Shown here: piece by piece, positions 13,743 through 19,474 of the stretch | Position numbering within the stretch: position 1 is the first letter of the stretch | How the letters are laid out: every line of letters starts with the position of its first letter | IMG/VR virus record: IMGVR_UViG_3300006903_000010 | Location: 1-30,420 of that record | Source: a virus | DNA length: 30,420 nucleotides | Reading direction: 5' to 3' (one strand) | Notes under the pieces: model-generated | Told to the model about the DNA's origin: nothing | Databases searched by the model: none | Seen by the model: only the letters and a program-made list of their open reading frames with translations | Program-made: the position numbers and the translations under genes

Positions 13743-14208
13743 CAAGAAAAAACATTATGCAGACAAGCTAGTTACTCCATCATATCTGTTTAATCTATCT
13801 CAAAAGAAATACAATATTAAATGTAATATTGATGTAGCTGCCGATGCAAAAAATACAAAATGTAAAAGATTTATTGATAGAAAAAAGGACTATCTTAAGC
13901 AATTTGATTTTAAACGAACTGATATTCTATGGGGAAATTTCCCACATTCAAAGCAAAAAGAATTTGTAATACATACAGTCAAAGTATGCAAGAAAAACAA
14001 ATGCAGAGCATTATTATTATTACCTATTAATGTTCTAACTTCAGCTTATGCTATAAAATATTTATTACCTGTTATCAAATTTACAAAGAAGATGATAATT
14101 CCTGGAAGGCATAAATTTCTATCTCCAAGATCACTAAAAATATCTAAACAACCTTCTGTAAATGGATATGTATCTTGTTACATTCCAAATAGGAGATCAA
14201 AACAATGA
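13729..14208 (+). CDS. Phage-type DNA N6-adenine methyltransferase homologue with NFPHS motif
   Basis: The ATG at 13729 gives 159 residues. The sequence matches the phage Dam family (PF05869) in order: YADKLVTPSYLF (10-21, usually W/Y-TP-xxLF), IDVAADAKNTKCKRFI (34-49, usually LDvaAdxxNakcprfi), then ILWGNFPHS (66-74) where the family has NPPYS. Only N, the second P and S are kept; P becomes F and Y becomes H. The remainder (KVCKKNKCRALLLLPINVLT) fits the fold. Catalysis is therefore doubtful; it may be diverged in specificity or a non-catalytic DNA binder. It shares an operon with a D12-type homologue and an HNH protein. Confidence 0.7.
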   Translation: MIINNKKKHYADKLVTPSYLFNLSQKKYNIKCNIDVAADAKNTKCKRFIDRKKDYLKQFDFKRTDILWGNFPHSKQKEFVIHTVKVCKKNKCRALLLLPINVLTSAYAIKYLLPVIKFTKKMIIPGRHKFLSPRSLKISKQPSVNGYVSCYIPNRRSKQ

Positions 14209-14336
14209 TAAGTAATTTTATAATCGGAATAGGATTATGTATCATAGGATTCTCAGGTGTCATATTTGGATATTATGAACATCTAAAGGAAATTCTTAAA
14301 ACAATGAAAGAGGAAAGGGATAGATTTGAAAAGTAA
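14205..14336 (+). CDS. 43-aa membrane peptide
   Basis: The ATG overlaps the previous stop (ATGA). One membrane helix (FIIGIGLCIIGFSGVIFGYY) is followed by a charged amphipathic tail (LKEILKTMKEERDRFEK). It belongs to the class of anchored helical mini-proteins found throughout this genome. GAGGAAAGGG within its 3' end serves the next gene. Confidence 0.6.
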   Translation: MISNFIIGIGLCIIGFSGVIFGYYEHLKEILKTMKEERDRFEK

Positions 14337-14436
14337 AGCTTGCAAGAATCATATTCACACAGAATGTATGGATAAGAATTGTGATTGTGACTGTCATGGT
14401 TACAAATCAAATCATCATATGGAGATAGCAGCTTGA
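14326..14436 (+). CDS. Tiny Cys/His protein (CxH-type family), 36 aa
   Basis: A TTG start follows GAGGAAAGGG inside the previous gene. The product reads KACKNHIHTECMDKNCDCDC then H, with the spacing C-x2-H-x-H-x2-C-x4-C-x-C-x-C-H, almost the same as the 47-aa product 700 bp upstream and the one at 19373. Probably binds a zinc ion. A paralogous pair within one operon suggests duplication. Confidence 0.65.
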   Translation: MKSKACKNHIHTECMDKNCDCDCHGYKSNHHMEIAA

Positions 14437-14582
14437 ACAGATTTGTAAACGAAGCAAGAAAGAAAACAGAAAGAAATTTTGATGCGCCAAAGCTAGATTA
14501 TATACAAATTAATTCTGGTATTAAATGGTATAAGACATTAAATTCCTATGACGGTTTAGAAGCCTGGTTGGAGTGGTATTAA
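14433..14582 (+). CDS. Hypothetical 49-aa protein
   Basis: A TTG start overlaps the previous stop; the TAA shares its last base with the HNH gene's ATG. The product is helical and basic at the N-terminus (MNRFVNEARKKTERNF) and aromatic at the C-terminus (KWYKTLNSYDGLEAWLEWY). There are no cysteines. The 3' end (GGAGTGG) is the ribosome site of the HNH gene. Unknown function. Confidence 0.5.
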   Translation: MNRFVNEARKKTERNFDAPKLDYIQINSGIKWYKTLNSYDGLEAWLEWY

Positions 14583-15085
14583 TGACATCACACCTTAATG
14601 GAGATGAAATAAAAAGAATTAGAACAGAGCTTAGAGAAAAGCATGGCGAAGTATGTACTAGATGTAGTAAGACTCCAAGAGATCTAAATGTACCTAATCT
14701 AGAATGTCATGAAGTAAAATATGAAAGACCTTTGAGAATAGAAAACTTTGCTTTTCTATGTCATGGATGTAATAGACTAAAAGAACTAAGAAAAAATGAA
14801 ATAATGAATAGAGAGCTATCTGCTTCACACAAGAAAAATATTGAATCAAAACCATTATTTGAAAGATGGTTAAGAACCACTTTACAAGAAAATAATCATC
14901 ATTATCTAATGAGTGAAGTAATAGCTAGCGGATCATATGTATCTGATTGTAACGTAATGACGGTTAAAAGATGGTTAGAATCTCTCACTTCACGAGCTGC
15001 ACCTTATTGCATAGCACCTAATGAGTATGGTCGTATGCATGTATGGGAAAGAGAATTTGTACCATCAAAAGAAGATCTAATTTAA
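14582..15085 (+). CDS. HNH-endonuclease-like protein, 167 aa
   Basis: From the ATG at 14582, residues 25-28 (CTRC) and 60-64 (CHGCN) form the zinc clamp of HNH/ICEA-type nucleases. Between them lies the beta-beta-alpha core with LECHEVKYERP (40-50), in which H43 is the likely catalytic histidine, and EN (54-55). The usual double His is ECH here. Residues 65-167 form an uncharacterised C-terminal domain with ESLTSRAAPYCIAP. Position after two methylase-like genes recalls a modification/cleavage set, but no recognition domain is evident. It could be a homing-like nuclease or attack host DNA. Confidence 0.7.
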   Translation: MTSHLNGDEIKRIRTELREKHGEVCTRCSKTPRDLNVPNLECHEVKYERPLRIENFAFLCHGCNRLKELRKNEIMNRELSASHKKNIESKPLFERWLRTTLQENNHHYLMSEVIASGSYVSDCNVMTVKRWLESLTSRAAPYCIAPNEYGRMHVWEREFVPSKEDLI

Positions 15086-15119
15086 AAAGTCGAGTAGAAT
15101 CTACTCGATTGTGTGTGTA
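15081..15119 (+). repeat. Direct repeat copy A with perfect palindrome
   Basis: This 39-bp unit begins TTTAAAAAGTCGAG and ends GATTGTGTGTGTA. It includes TCGAGTAGAATCTACTCGA (15090-15108), a perfect 9-bp palindrome around one central base. Copy B lies 102 bp further on. The left end overlaps the stop of the HNH gene, so the hairpin might also terminate that operon. Confidence 0.75.
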
Positions 15120-15350
15120 CACCTACACCTTTTGTTCCATTCCTAGACAAGAAACTAAATATTTCCACTAGGTAGAGTAGAATTTAAAAAATCGAGTAGA
15201 TTACATTCGATTGTGTGTGTATGTGTGTGTTTAAAAAAAGCACACACAGACAAAAGAGTACGGTAACAATTACAGTACAATATAAAGATACACAAATGTT
15301 TCCAGTCTAGGCATGAAAACTTTAAAGCATATCAGATACAAAATTATATC
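15086..15350. other. Non-coding repeat region, candidate origin or control locus
   Basis: This is the longest stretch without a supportable gene. It holds repeats A and B, GTGTGTGT tracts, TGTGTGTTTAAAAAAAGCACACACA (a GT/AC hairpin over 15222-15247 with an A-rich loop), and then promoter-like sequences AATATAAAG (about 15279-15287) and CTTTAAAG (about 15320-15327), the latter 24-31 bp before the gene at 15351. Direct repeats plus palindromes plus AT-rich tracts are what an archaeal viral origin or an operator array looks like. No initiator gene is adjacent, so origin function is inferred. Confidence 0.5.
15183..15221 (+). repeat. Direct repeat copy B
   Basis: It begins TTTAAAAAATCGAGTAGA and ends TTCGATTGTGTGTGTA, aligned with copy A over 39 positions with a few substitutions. 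The mismatches fall mainly in the right arm of the palindrome (TACATTCGA instead of TCTACTCGA), so copy B forms a weaker hairpin. A second GT tract follows immediately. Confidence 0.75.
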
Positions 15351-15491
15351 ATGGATAATTGTTACATATGTAATGACCAGGCACATCTAAAATGTAATGT
15401 ATGTAATAGTAAAGTATGCAAAGAACATTACTTGTTTCATGGAACAAAGTGTATCGTTTATACGACTACAAAATTTGAACGCACCAGGTAA
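15351..15491 (+). CDS. B-box/AN1-like zinc protein, 46 aa
   Basis: The product MDNCYICNDQAHLKC... continues with CNVC, VCKEH and FHGTKC, giving C-x2-C-x8-C-x2-C-x4-C-x2-H-x3-H-x3-C. That is close to the B-box or HIT-type zinc finger with two metal sites. TATA-like CTTTAAAG lies 24-31 bp upstream. These fingers usually mediate protein contacts. It is the first gene after the repeat region. Confidence 0.65.
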   Translation: MDNCYICNDQAHLKCNVCNSKVCKEHYLFHGTKCIVYTTTKFERTR

Positions 15492-15552
15492 TCTGTATCA
15501 TTCCATGACATACAAGTATCTATTAGCTGGTGGATATTATAGAATACCATGA
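15475..15552 (+). CDS. Possible 25-aa peptide
   Basis: A TTG within the end of the previous gene opens 25 codons (MNAPGNLYHSMTYKYLLAGG...) that stop in an ATGA overlap with the gene at 15549. The overlap pattern matches the genome's style, but there is no clear ribosome site and no motif. An ATG inside it would give only 15 residues. Confidence 0.25.
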   Translation: MNAPGNLYHSMTYKYLLAGGYYRIP

Positions 15553-15749
15553 GTAATAAAAAGCTCTCTTATTATCAAAGGCACAGAGATTGGGTATTGA
15601 TAGGATTGATGTGTTTAGCCTTACCATCGATATTTGATATTTCAACTAATTACATTCCACTTTATATTAAAATTCCCATGTCAATAATTGGTATTTTTAG
15701 CATGGTATATTTCTTCAAAGATGATAACAAAGAGGGTTCTAAACAATGA
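15549..15749 (+). CDS. Two-helix membrane protein, 66 aa
   Basis: A basic N-terminus (NKKLSYYQRHRDW) leads into helix 1 (VLIGLMCLALPSIFDI), a short outer loop, and helix 2 (PLYIKIPMSIIGIFSMVYFF) with a charged tail. It overlaps the next ATG by 4 bp. Its plan resembles the product at 17699 (helix pair after a basic N-terminus, with similar PMSxxGI/PMSVFGI segments), so they may be distant paralogues. Confidence 0.6.
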   Translation: MSNKKLSYYQRHRDWVLIGLMCLALPSIFDISTNYIPLYIKIPMSIIGIFSMVYFFKDDNKEGSKQ

Positions 15750-15955
15750 ATGTATTTATACTAGAAGCATTTGCAATAATGATTCTAACTGCATTTGGAT
15801 TTTATTTCTTTACTGGTAGACTATCATTTGGTAGAGATACAAAGAATTGTTTTAATTGTGACAAACCATTAGAAAATAAGAAAGCTAGACTGTGTAATGC
15901 CTGTTATAATAGGAATCTTGATCTGTTACCTAAGGGATGGAGTAACACAAAATGA
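15746..15955 (+). CDS. Membrane-anchored zinc ribbon, 69 aa
   Basis: An N-terminal helix (VFILEAFAIMILTAFGFYFF) is followed by NCFNCDKPLENKKARLCNAC, a compact C-x2-C-x12-C-x2-C ribbon, and a short polar tail. Coupled at both ends by ATGA overlaps. Like the proteins at 10752 and 11125 it tethers a zinc ribbon to the membrane. Confidence 0.7.
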   Translation: MNVFILEAFAIMILTAFGFYFFTGRLSFGRDTKNCFNCDKPLENKKARLCNACYNRNLDLLPKGWSNTK

Positions 15956-16113
15956 AAATAAAGCTACGCAACTCTACAGAGATAGAAATGTGGTTTGATG
16001 GTAAGAAAAGGAACATGCAAGAAAAGGATATAATAACTTCTATCTTGGTACTTCGTGCCTTAGTTGAAATAGAAGATGATACAAAAACAAAGGTGAGGAT
16101 TGTAAAGATATGA
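15952..16113 (+). CDS. Hypothetical 53-aa protein
   Basis: Starts in the previous stop and ends in the next start, both by ATGA overlap. The product has beta-like ends (MKIKLRNSTEIEMWFDGK, TKVRIVKI) around a helix (QEKDIITSILVLRALVEIED). It has no zinc ligands and no signal. It is a plausible small folded domain; no family recognised. Confidence 0.6.
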   Translation: MKIKLRNSTEIEMWFDGKKRNMQEKDIITSILVLRALVEIEDDTKTKVRIVKI

Positions 16114-16304
16114 ATATTATTCTAAAATTAATCAATTACATTGATTCAAAGAAAGAATCTAATCCAAAGCTATTCAAATTTCTTTTAATATGTTTATGGT
16201 TAGTTGCACCAGCTGAGATGTTATGTATAAGATTGGGATGGTTTGGATTTAAGAAATTGCAAAAGAAATTCTATTTTAACTCAACATTAGAGAAATTGAA
16301 ATGA
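16110..16304 (+). CDS. Single-helix membrane protein, 64 aa
   Basis: One strongly hydrophobic stretch (LFKFLLICLWLVAPAEMLCI) lies between a basic N-terminus (DSKKESNPK) and a basic amphipathic tail (GFKKLQKKFYFNSTLEKLK). Overlaps neighbours on both sides. Unknown role; the two positive flanks leave its orientation uncertain. Confidence 0.6.
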   Translation: MNIILKLINYIDSKKESNPKLFKFLLICLWLVAPAEMLCIRLGWFGFKKLQKKFYFNSTLEKLK

Positions 16305-16591
16305 AAAAAGATACTAAAGTTAGAATACAATTAACTTGTTTGATGTTTGGAATTTCTATTTTATGTATATTATTAATCAACTTATTTTTAATACCAACCT
16401 TAGAAACAGGATGTAATATAACAGAAAAAGATTTCAAAGGTTCACAATTAGATAAATCTGGTTGGACATTAGAAAAAACTATTAAAGTATGCAAAGATAA
16501 CACTAATGGTTTTAGATATTTTTCATTATGCTTTTTATTACCAGCAATAATTGCTTCAATCGATAATATAACTAGGATCTATAAACAATAA
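16301..16591 (+). CDS. Two-helix membrane protein, 96 aa
   Basis: Helix 1 (LTCLMFGISILCILLINLFL) and helix 2 (FRYFSLCFLLPAIIASI) flank an outward loop of about 40 residues with two cysteines (TGCNIT, KVCKDN) that may form a disulfide. Same plan as the products at 6725 and 10752. Last gene of this run. Confidence 0.65.
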   Translation: MKKDTKVRIQLTCLMFGISILCILLINLFLIPTLETGCNITEKDFKGSQLDKSGWTLEKTIKVCKDNTNGFRYFSLCFLLPAIIASIDNITRIYKQ

Positions 16592-16605
16592 CCATATCAT
16601 TAAAC

Positions 16606-16616
16606 CCTTAAATAGT
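16606..16616 (+). promoter_or_regulatory. TATA promoter of the winged-helix gene
   Basis: CCCTTAAATAG lies 23-33 bp before the ATG at 16639, the spacing of a leaderless archaeal promoter. A second AT-rich element (TTTATATCATATAA) directly before the ATG may be part of the leader. Confidence 0.55.
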
Positions 16617-16638
16617 TCTAGTAGATTTATATCATATA

Positions 16639-16878
16639 ATGAGATACCGTTCCCAAAGTCAGATCATTCAATCAATCCTAGAAACAGCTCTTACACCAGT
16701 TTCTAAAACTAGAATCATGTACAAGGCTTATCTATCATATACACAGGTAACAAATTATCTTACTCTATTGGTAAAATCTGGTCTGTTAAAAGAAAACAAG
16801 ACTAATCATTTTGAAGCAACAGACAAGGCAAAAGAATTTATCAAATACGCCAAAGCAATCCAAGAATTAACAGAATAA
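16639..16878 (+). CDS. Winged-helix transcription regulator (HTH_45 type), 79 aa
   Basis: The sequence fits the archaeal HTH_45 (PF14947) pattern closely: RSQSQIIQSILETAL (helix 1), SKTRIMYKAYLSYTQVTNYL (helices 2-3, recognition), LLVKSGLLKENKTNHFEATD (wing) and KAKEFIKYAKAIQEL (C-terminal helix, often the dimer interface). Such regulators are abundant in Nitrososphaeria and in archaeal viruses. It has its own promoter and converges with the secreted-protein gene at 16880. Targets are unknown; it is a candidate for a switch regulator near the integrase. Confidence 0.85.
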   Translation: MRYRSQSQIIQSILETALTPVSKTRIMYKAYLSYTQVTNYLTLLVKSGLLKENKTNHFEATDKAKEFIKYAKAIQELTE

Positions 16879-16879
16879 A

Positions 16880-17656
16880 TTATTTCTTATTCCAGTTACT
16901 TTTAATATACGGATCTGTTGGTTGTACACAATGATGTCTTAAACAATCACCAAAACCACTACCACCTAATGAATGTGTTCTGGTATAATTACTATAGTGC
17001 CATGACGCAAAAGGATTATTCATAGAGAAGGGTTTCAGATGTGTAACAATTTTAAATATATCATTATAGTTTGTAGATTTACATCCATTCTCTAAGTAAT
17101 TAACAGTATCATTTATCAATGCAACATCAGGAGCTACCAAAGCATAACTACAATTAGATACAAACCTATTATGATGTTCTATTCTTATTCCATTACTGGA
17201 AATTTCATCAGGATTTATCCAGGTAAAGTTTTGTGATTGAATTATAATCATCTTGGAACGTATCTCAAAATCAGGATTTGGATCTACCATAACAACAAAT
17301 GGATGCATATTAAACTTGTAATGATTTGAAACCCTAGCGTCTGCACGATGCAAATAAGGTTTTTCGATCCACAAACCAGCAAACAAGGGATTTGTATTAT
17401 CTAGAAATGTAATCTGATCATAAGTAATACATTTATTTGGAATATGATTCTTTAGCATTATCATACATGCTTGAGAATTTTGAATCCCTATCAATGGACT
17501 AGAACTTGCAAAGCTGGAACTGTTAGAATTGCCTGCTTGATTTTGATTAAATCCACCAGAAGCAGATACATCATTAAAAGCAAATGCGCCTATCAAAAGA
17601 AGAGACAATACAAAAAGTAATGGTCTGGATTTGTGCGCTTTCTCTTGATAGGTCAC
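16880..17656 (-). CDS. Secreted protein with signal peptide, 258 aa
   Basis: I take the GTG at 17656 because a TATA element on this strand (GTTTATAACC, 17680-17689) lies 24-33 bp upstream. The N-terminus is basic (EKAHKSRP), then hydrophobic (LLFVLSLLLIGAFAF), with cleavage probably after DVSA. A Ser/Asn/Gly linker (QNQAGNSNSSSFASSS) leads to a globular domain with about six cysteines (QACMIM, NKCITY, SNCSYA, NGCKST, FGDCLRHHC) and NxS/T sites. No enzyme signature is apparent. It lies between a regulator and the integrase, outside the virion cluster, so it may alter the host surface rather than be structural. Confidence 0.7.
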   Translation of the reverse strand: MTYQEKAHKSRPLLFVLSLLLIGAFAFNDVSASGGFNQNQAGNSNSSSFASSSPLIGIQNSQACMIMLKNHIPNKCITYDQITFLDNTNPLFAGLWIEKPYLHRADARVSNHYKFNMHPFVVMVDPNPDFEIRSKMIIIQSQNFTWINPDEISSNGIRIEHHNRFVSNCSYALVAPDVALINDTVNYLENGCKSTNYNDIFKIVTHLKPFSMNNPFASWHYSNYTRTHSLGGSGFGDCLRHHCVQPTDPYIKSNWNKK

Positions 17657-17698
17657 AATCAACCTTTTATAGTATATGGTTATAAACAATACTATCCA
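17657..17698. promoter_or_regulatory. Overlapping divergent promoters
   Basis: The plus-strand TATA (CTTTTATAGTAT, 17664-17675) lies 24-35 bp before the ATG at 17699. The minus-strand TATA (GTTTATAACC, 17680-17689) lies 24-33 bp before the GTG at 17656. Each TATA box lies within or next to the other gene's transcript start, so occupancy by TBP on one side should hinder the other. Confidence 0.55.
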
Positions 17699-17956
17699 AT
17701 GCCTTACAAGTTCAAAGACACTGAGAACGCAAAGATACCAATGAAAAGGCTTTGGTTATTCCTGTGTGGGTTAAGCTTGTTCCTGTCAGGATTTGATATT
17801 ATTTATGGAAAATATACTATGTATGATCTAGGAGCTATACCCATGTCTGTATTTGGAATTTGGGCTTTACAATTTCATGGATGGTACAAGATAGAAAGAT
17901 ACTTGATGGAATGGAAAATGAAACGTAGATCAAAGTTTGATTACTATCATACCTAA
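17699..17956 (+). CDS. Two-helix membrane protein, 85 aa
   Basis: The ATG at 17699 is preferred because of the TATA box 24-35 bp upstream; an earlier ATG at 17633 would lie upstream of the promoter. A basic N-terminus is followed by helix 1 (LWLFLCGLSLFLSGFDIIY), helix 2 (LGAIPMSVFGIWALQFHGWY) and a basic tail (EWKMKRRSKFDYYHT). It converges with the integrase gene, overlapping by 4 bp. Resembles the product at 15549. Confidence 0.6.
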   Translation: MPYKFKDTENAKIPMKRLWLFLCGLSLFLSGFDIIYGKYTMYDLGAIPMSVFGIWALQFHGWYKIERYLMEWKMKRRSKFDYYHT

Positions 17957-18594
17957 TCAACTTCTTTAGATAGTGCTTCTGCTTCTGCTTCATCATAATT
18001 ACGTGTACCTTCTTTACCAAGATCTAGATAATCTATTGTTTGTGCAAATCTGTTATTTCCTTTGTGTCCTAGCCTTGCAGATACAGAACCAATATCCGCT
18101 TTGATACCTGATAAAGTACCATAGTACATATCCTTCCCTCTAGACTTTCTCATAGCATGAGTAACAGTTTTTTGTTTAGTAACAGAAGTAGGAGTATTGA
18201 AAGCTAAGATATTTAATTTCTTGCCTAACCTCTTACACCAATCATAGACTATTGCATAATTCATACCGGGAAATAACGCACCTGACTTATCTTTCAAATA
18301 CTCTTTGAGTTCTGGAATAAAGATTTTAGGCACAAGTCTTTGATCATTATCTTCTGTTTTGGTCTTACCTAAATAACAAATACCTAATACCAAATCAAAG
18401 CTATCCATAGTAAGTTTCAATGTTTCATTTATTCGTAAAGCCAACCAGTAAGTTATCTTGAACATCATAATAACATCAGAGTCTTTCCACTTTCGTATCT
18501 TTAAGCTAGGTATTACATCCAACATTTGTATGAACTTTGTATAAGGAATCCAAGAAGATGTCTCTTTATTCTGCCAAGTCTCATCATGCTTCAT
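17953..18594 (-). CDS. Tyrosine recombinase (integrase), catalytic domain only, 213 aa
   Basis: All catalytic residues of the family can be placed: R54 in LALRINETLKL (box I), a beta-hairpin lysine in GKTKTEDNDQ (K77 or K79), H146 and R149 in THAMRKSRG (HxxR), H177 in ARLGHKGNN, and Y189 in QTIDYL. The H-to-Y interval is 12, about three longer than usual. Only about 50 residues precede box I, so there is no full N-terminal arm- or core-binding domain. It could integrate the virus, or resolve dimers of the circle as archaeal Xer-like proteins do. A TATA-like CCTTAAGTAG on this strand (18617-18627) precedes the start. No attachment site is evident next to it. Confidence 0.85.
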   Translation of the reverse strand: MKHDETWQNKETSSWIPYTKFIQMLDVIPSLKIRKWKDSDVIMMFKITYWLALRINETLKLTMDSFDLVLGICYLGKTKTEDNDQRLVPKIFIPELKEYLKDKSGALFPGMNYAIVYDWCKRLGKKLNILAFNTPTSVTKQKTVTHAMRKSRGKDMYYGTLSGIKADIGSVSARLGHKGNNRFAQTIDYLDLGKEGTRNYDEAEAEALSKEVD

Positions 18595-18770
18595 TTAATT
18601 TTAACTTGTGATATGTTCTACTTAAGGTTTTAGGTTTTAGTTTGATTAGAAGCTATTCTATGCCTATTCCTTAGCTACTATTGTTACAAGATAACATACA
18701 TGAAAAGCTACATTCTCTTACCTACATCGGCAACCTTATAATATATAACGTTATACAGGAATTGATTGAA
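18595..18770. promoter_or_regulatory. Divergent promoter region between integrase and zinc-protein genes
   Basis: On the minus strand CCTTAAGTAG (18617-18627) fits the integrase start. On the plus strand CTTATAATAT (18735-18744) lies 26-36 bp before the ATG at 18771. A repeated GGTTTTA (18628-18641) lies just upstream of the integrase promoter and could be a binding site. I see no tRNA-like attachment sequence here. Confidence 0.5.
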
Positions 18771-19370
18771 ATGGTCACACCAGCATTAATTGATCTAAAC
18801 ATCCTTGCATTGAAACATCTTGATAGAGCTTACTTTGCATTATATCATCAAGACTATGACGCATGTACAGCTTCATTACATTCTGTTAATGCAGCTCTCA
18901 AGGATGGTTATAGAGTAGAGTTCAATACAGACAAGTATAGAGCTGCTACAGAACATCCTACACTAATATACTGTAAGCCTTGCGGTACTAAATTCAATAA
19001 GGATGATATCAAGATGTGGAATATGTTATTACCATTAGCACAACAGATAGGTTCAGGTAGTACACATACTAAGGTATGGACATGCCATGAATGTAAAGCT
19101 ACTAACATTTTATCAGAATCAAAGATAGAGAAACAAATTCTAGAAGAACCATTCTTCCTAAAGATTGTTCCATATCCACCTTCTAGAAAACAGAACTTAT
19201 CAGACCGTACAACTTATCATATTAAATACAAAGCTTGGTTTGGCATGGCAGTATCAGAACTAACAAGACAGATATCACAGTTAAGATGGGATAATCATAG
19301 ACCGGGTGATGAACAAGGAATGGATCAAATTCAAGAACAGATACTAGCTACACTGGATAGCAAATATTAG
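18771..19370 (+). CDS. Zinc-ribbon protein upstream of the ATPase, 199 aa
   Basis: The start at 18771 is set by the TATA box; earlier ATGs lie upstream of it. Residues 1-60 are helical (NILALKHLDRAYFALYHQDY) like small helical-bundle domains. Residues about 67-110 hold a zinc ribbon with a long insertion: YCKPCGTKF ... WTCHECKATN. The C-terminal 80 residues include YPPSRKQNLSDRTTY and an amphipathic, Gln-rich helix. Immediately upstream of a CxH mini-protein and the P-loop ATPase, it may belong to the same DNA transaction complex. No family recognised. Confidence 0.7.
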   Translation: MVTPALIDLNILALKHLDRAYFALYHQDYDACTASLHSVNAALKDGYRVEFNTDKYRAATEHPTLIYCKPCGTKFNKDDIKMWNMLLPLAQQIGSGSTHTKVWTCHECKATNILSESKIEKQILEEPFFLKIVPYPPSRKQNLSDRTTYHIKYKAWFGMAVSELTRQISQLRWDNHRPGDEQGMDQIQEQILATLDSKY

Positions 19371-19372
19371 AA

Positions 19373-19474
19373 ATGGTATTTAGTTACGAATGTTCTACAA
19401 GTGAGCATGAATTTTGTAGGATGCCAAATTGTATTTGTTCATGTCATAAGAGGTTTAGAGGTCAATGCCAATAG
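19373..19474 (+). CDS. Tiny Cys/His protein (CxH-type family), 33 aa
   Basis: The product carries ECSTSEHEFCRMPNCICSCH followed by KRF, the same C-x4-H-x2-C-x4-C-x-C-x-C-H pattern plus K-R-aromatic tail as the 13599 product (CHKRY). It starts 2 bp after the previous stop and overlaps the ATPase start by 10 bp. Its place between a zinc ribbon protein and the ATPase suggests cotranslation with them. Confidence 0.65.
   Translation: MVFSYECSTSEHEFCRMPNCICSCHKRFRGQCQ

Noticed and set aside
12735-15085. A complete restriction-modification system
   Set aside because: The methylase motifs are degenerate, the HNH protein has no evident recognition domain, and many unrelated small genes are interleaved.
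15111-15250. GT/AC tracts as a CRISPR array or satellite
   Set aside because: There are only two repeat copies with a single unrelated interval and no cas genes; simple-sequence tracts within a possible control region fit better.
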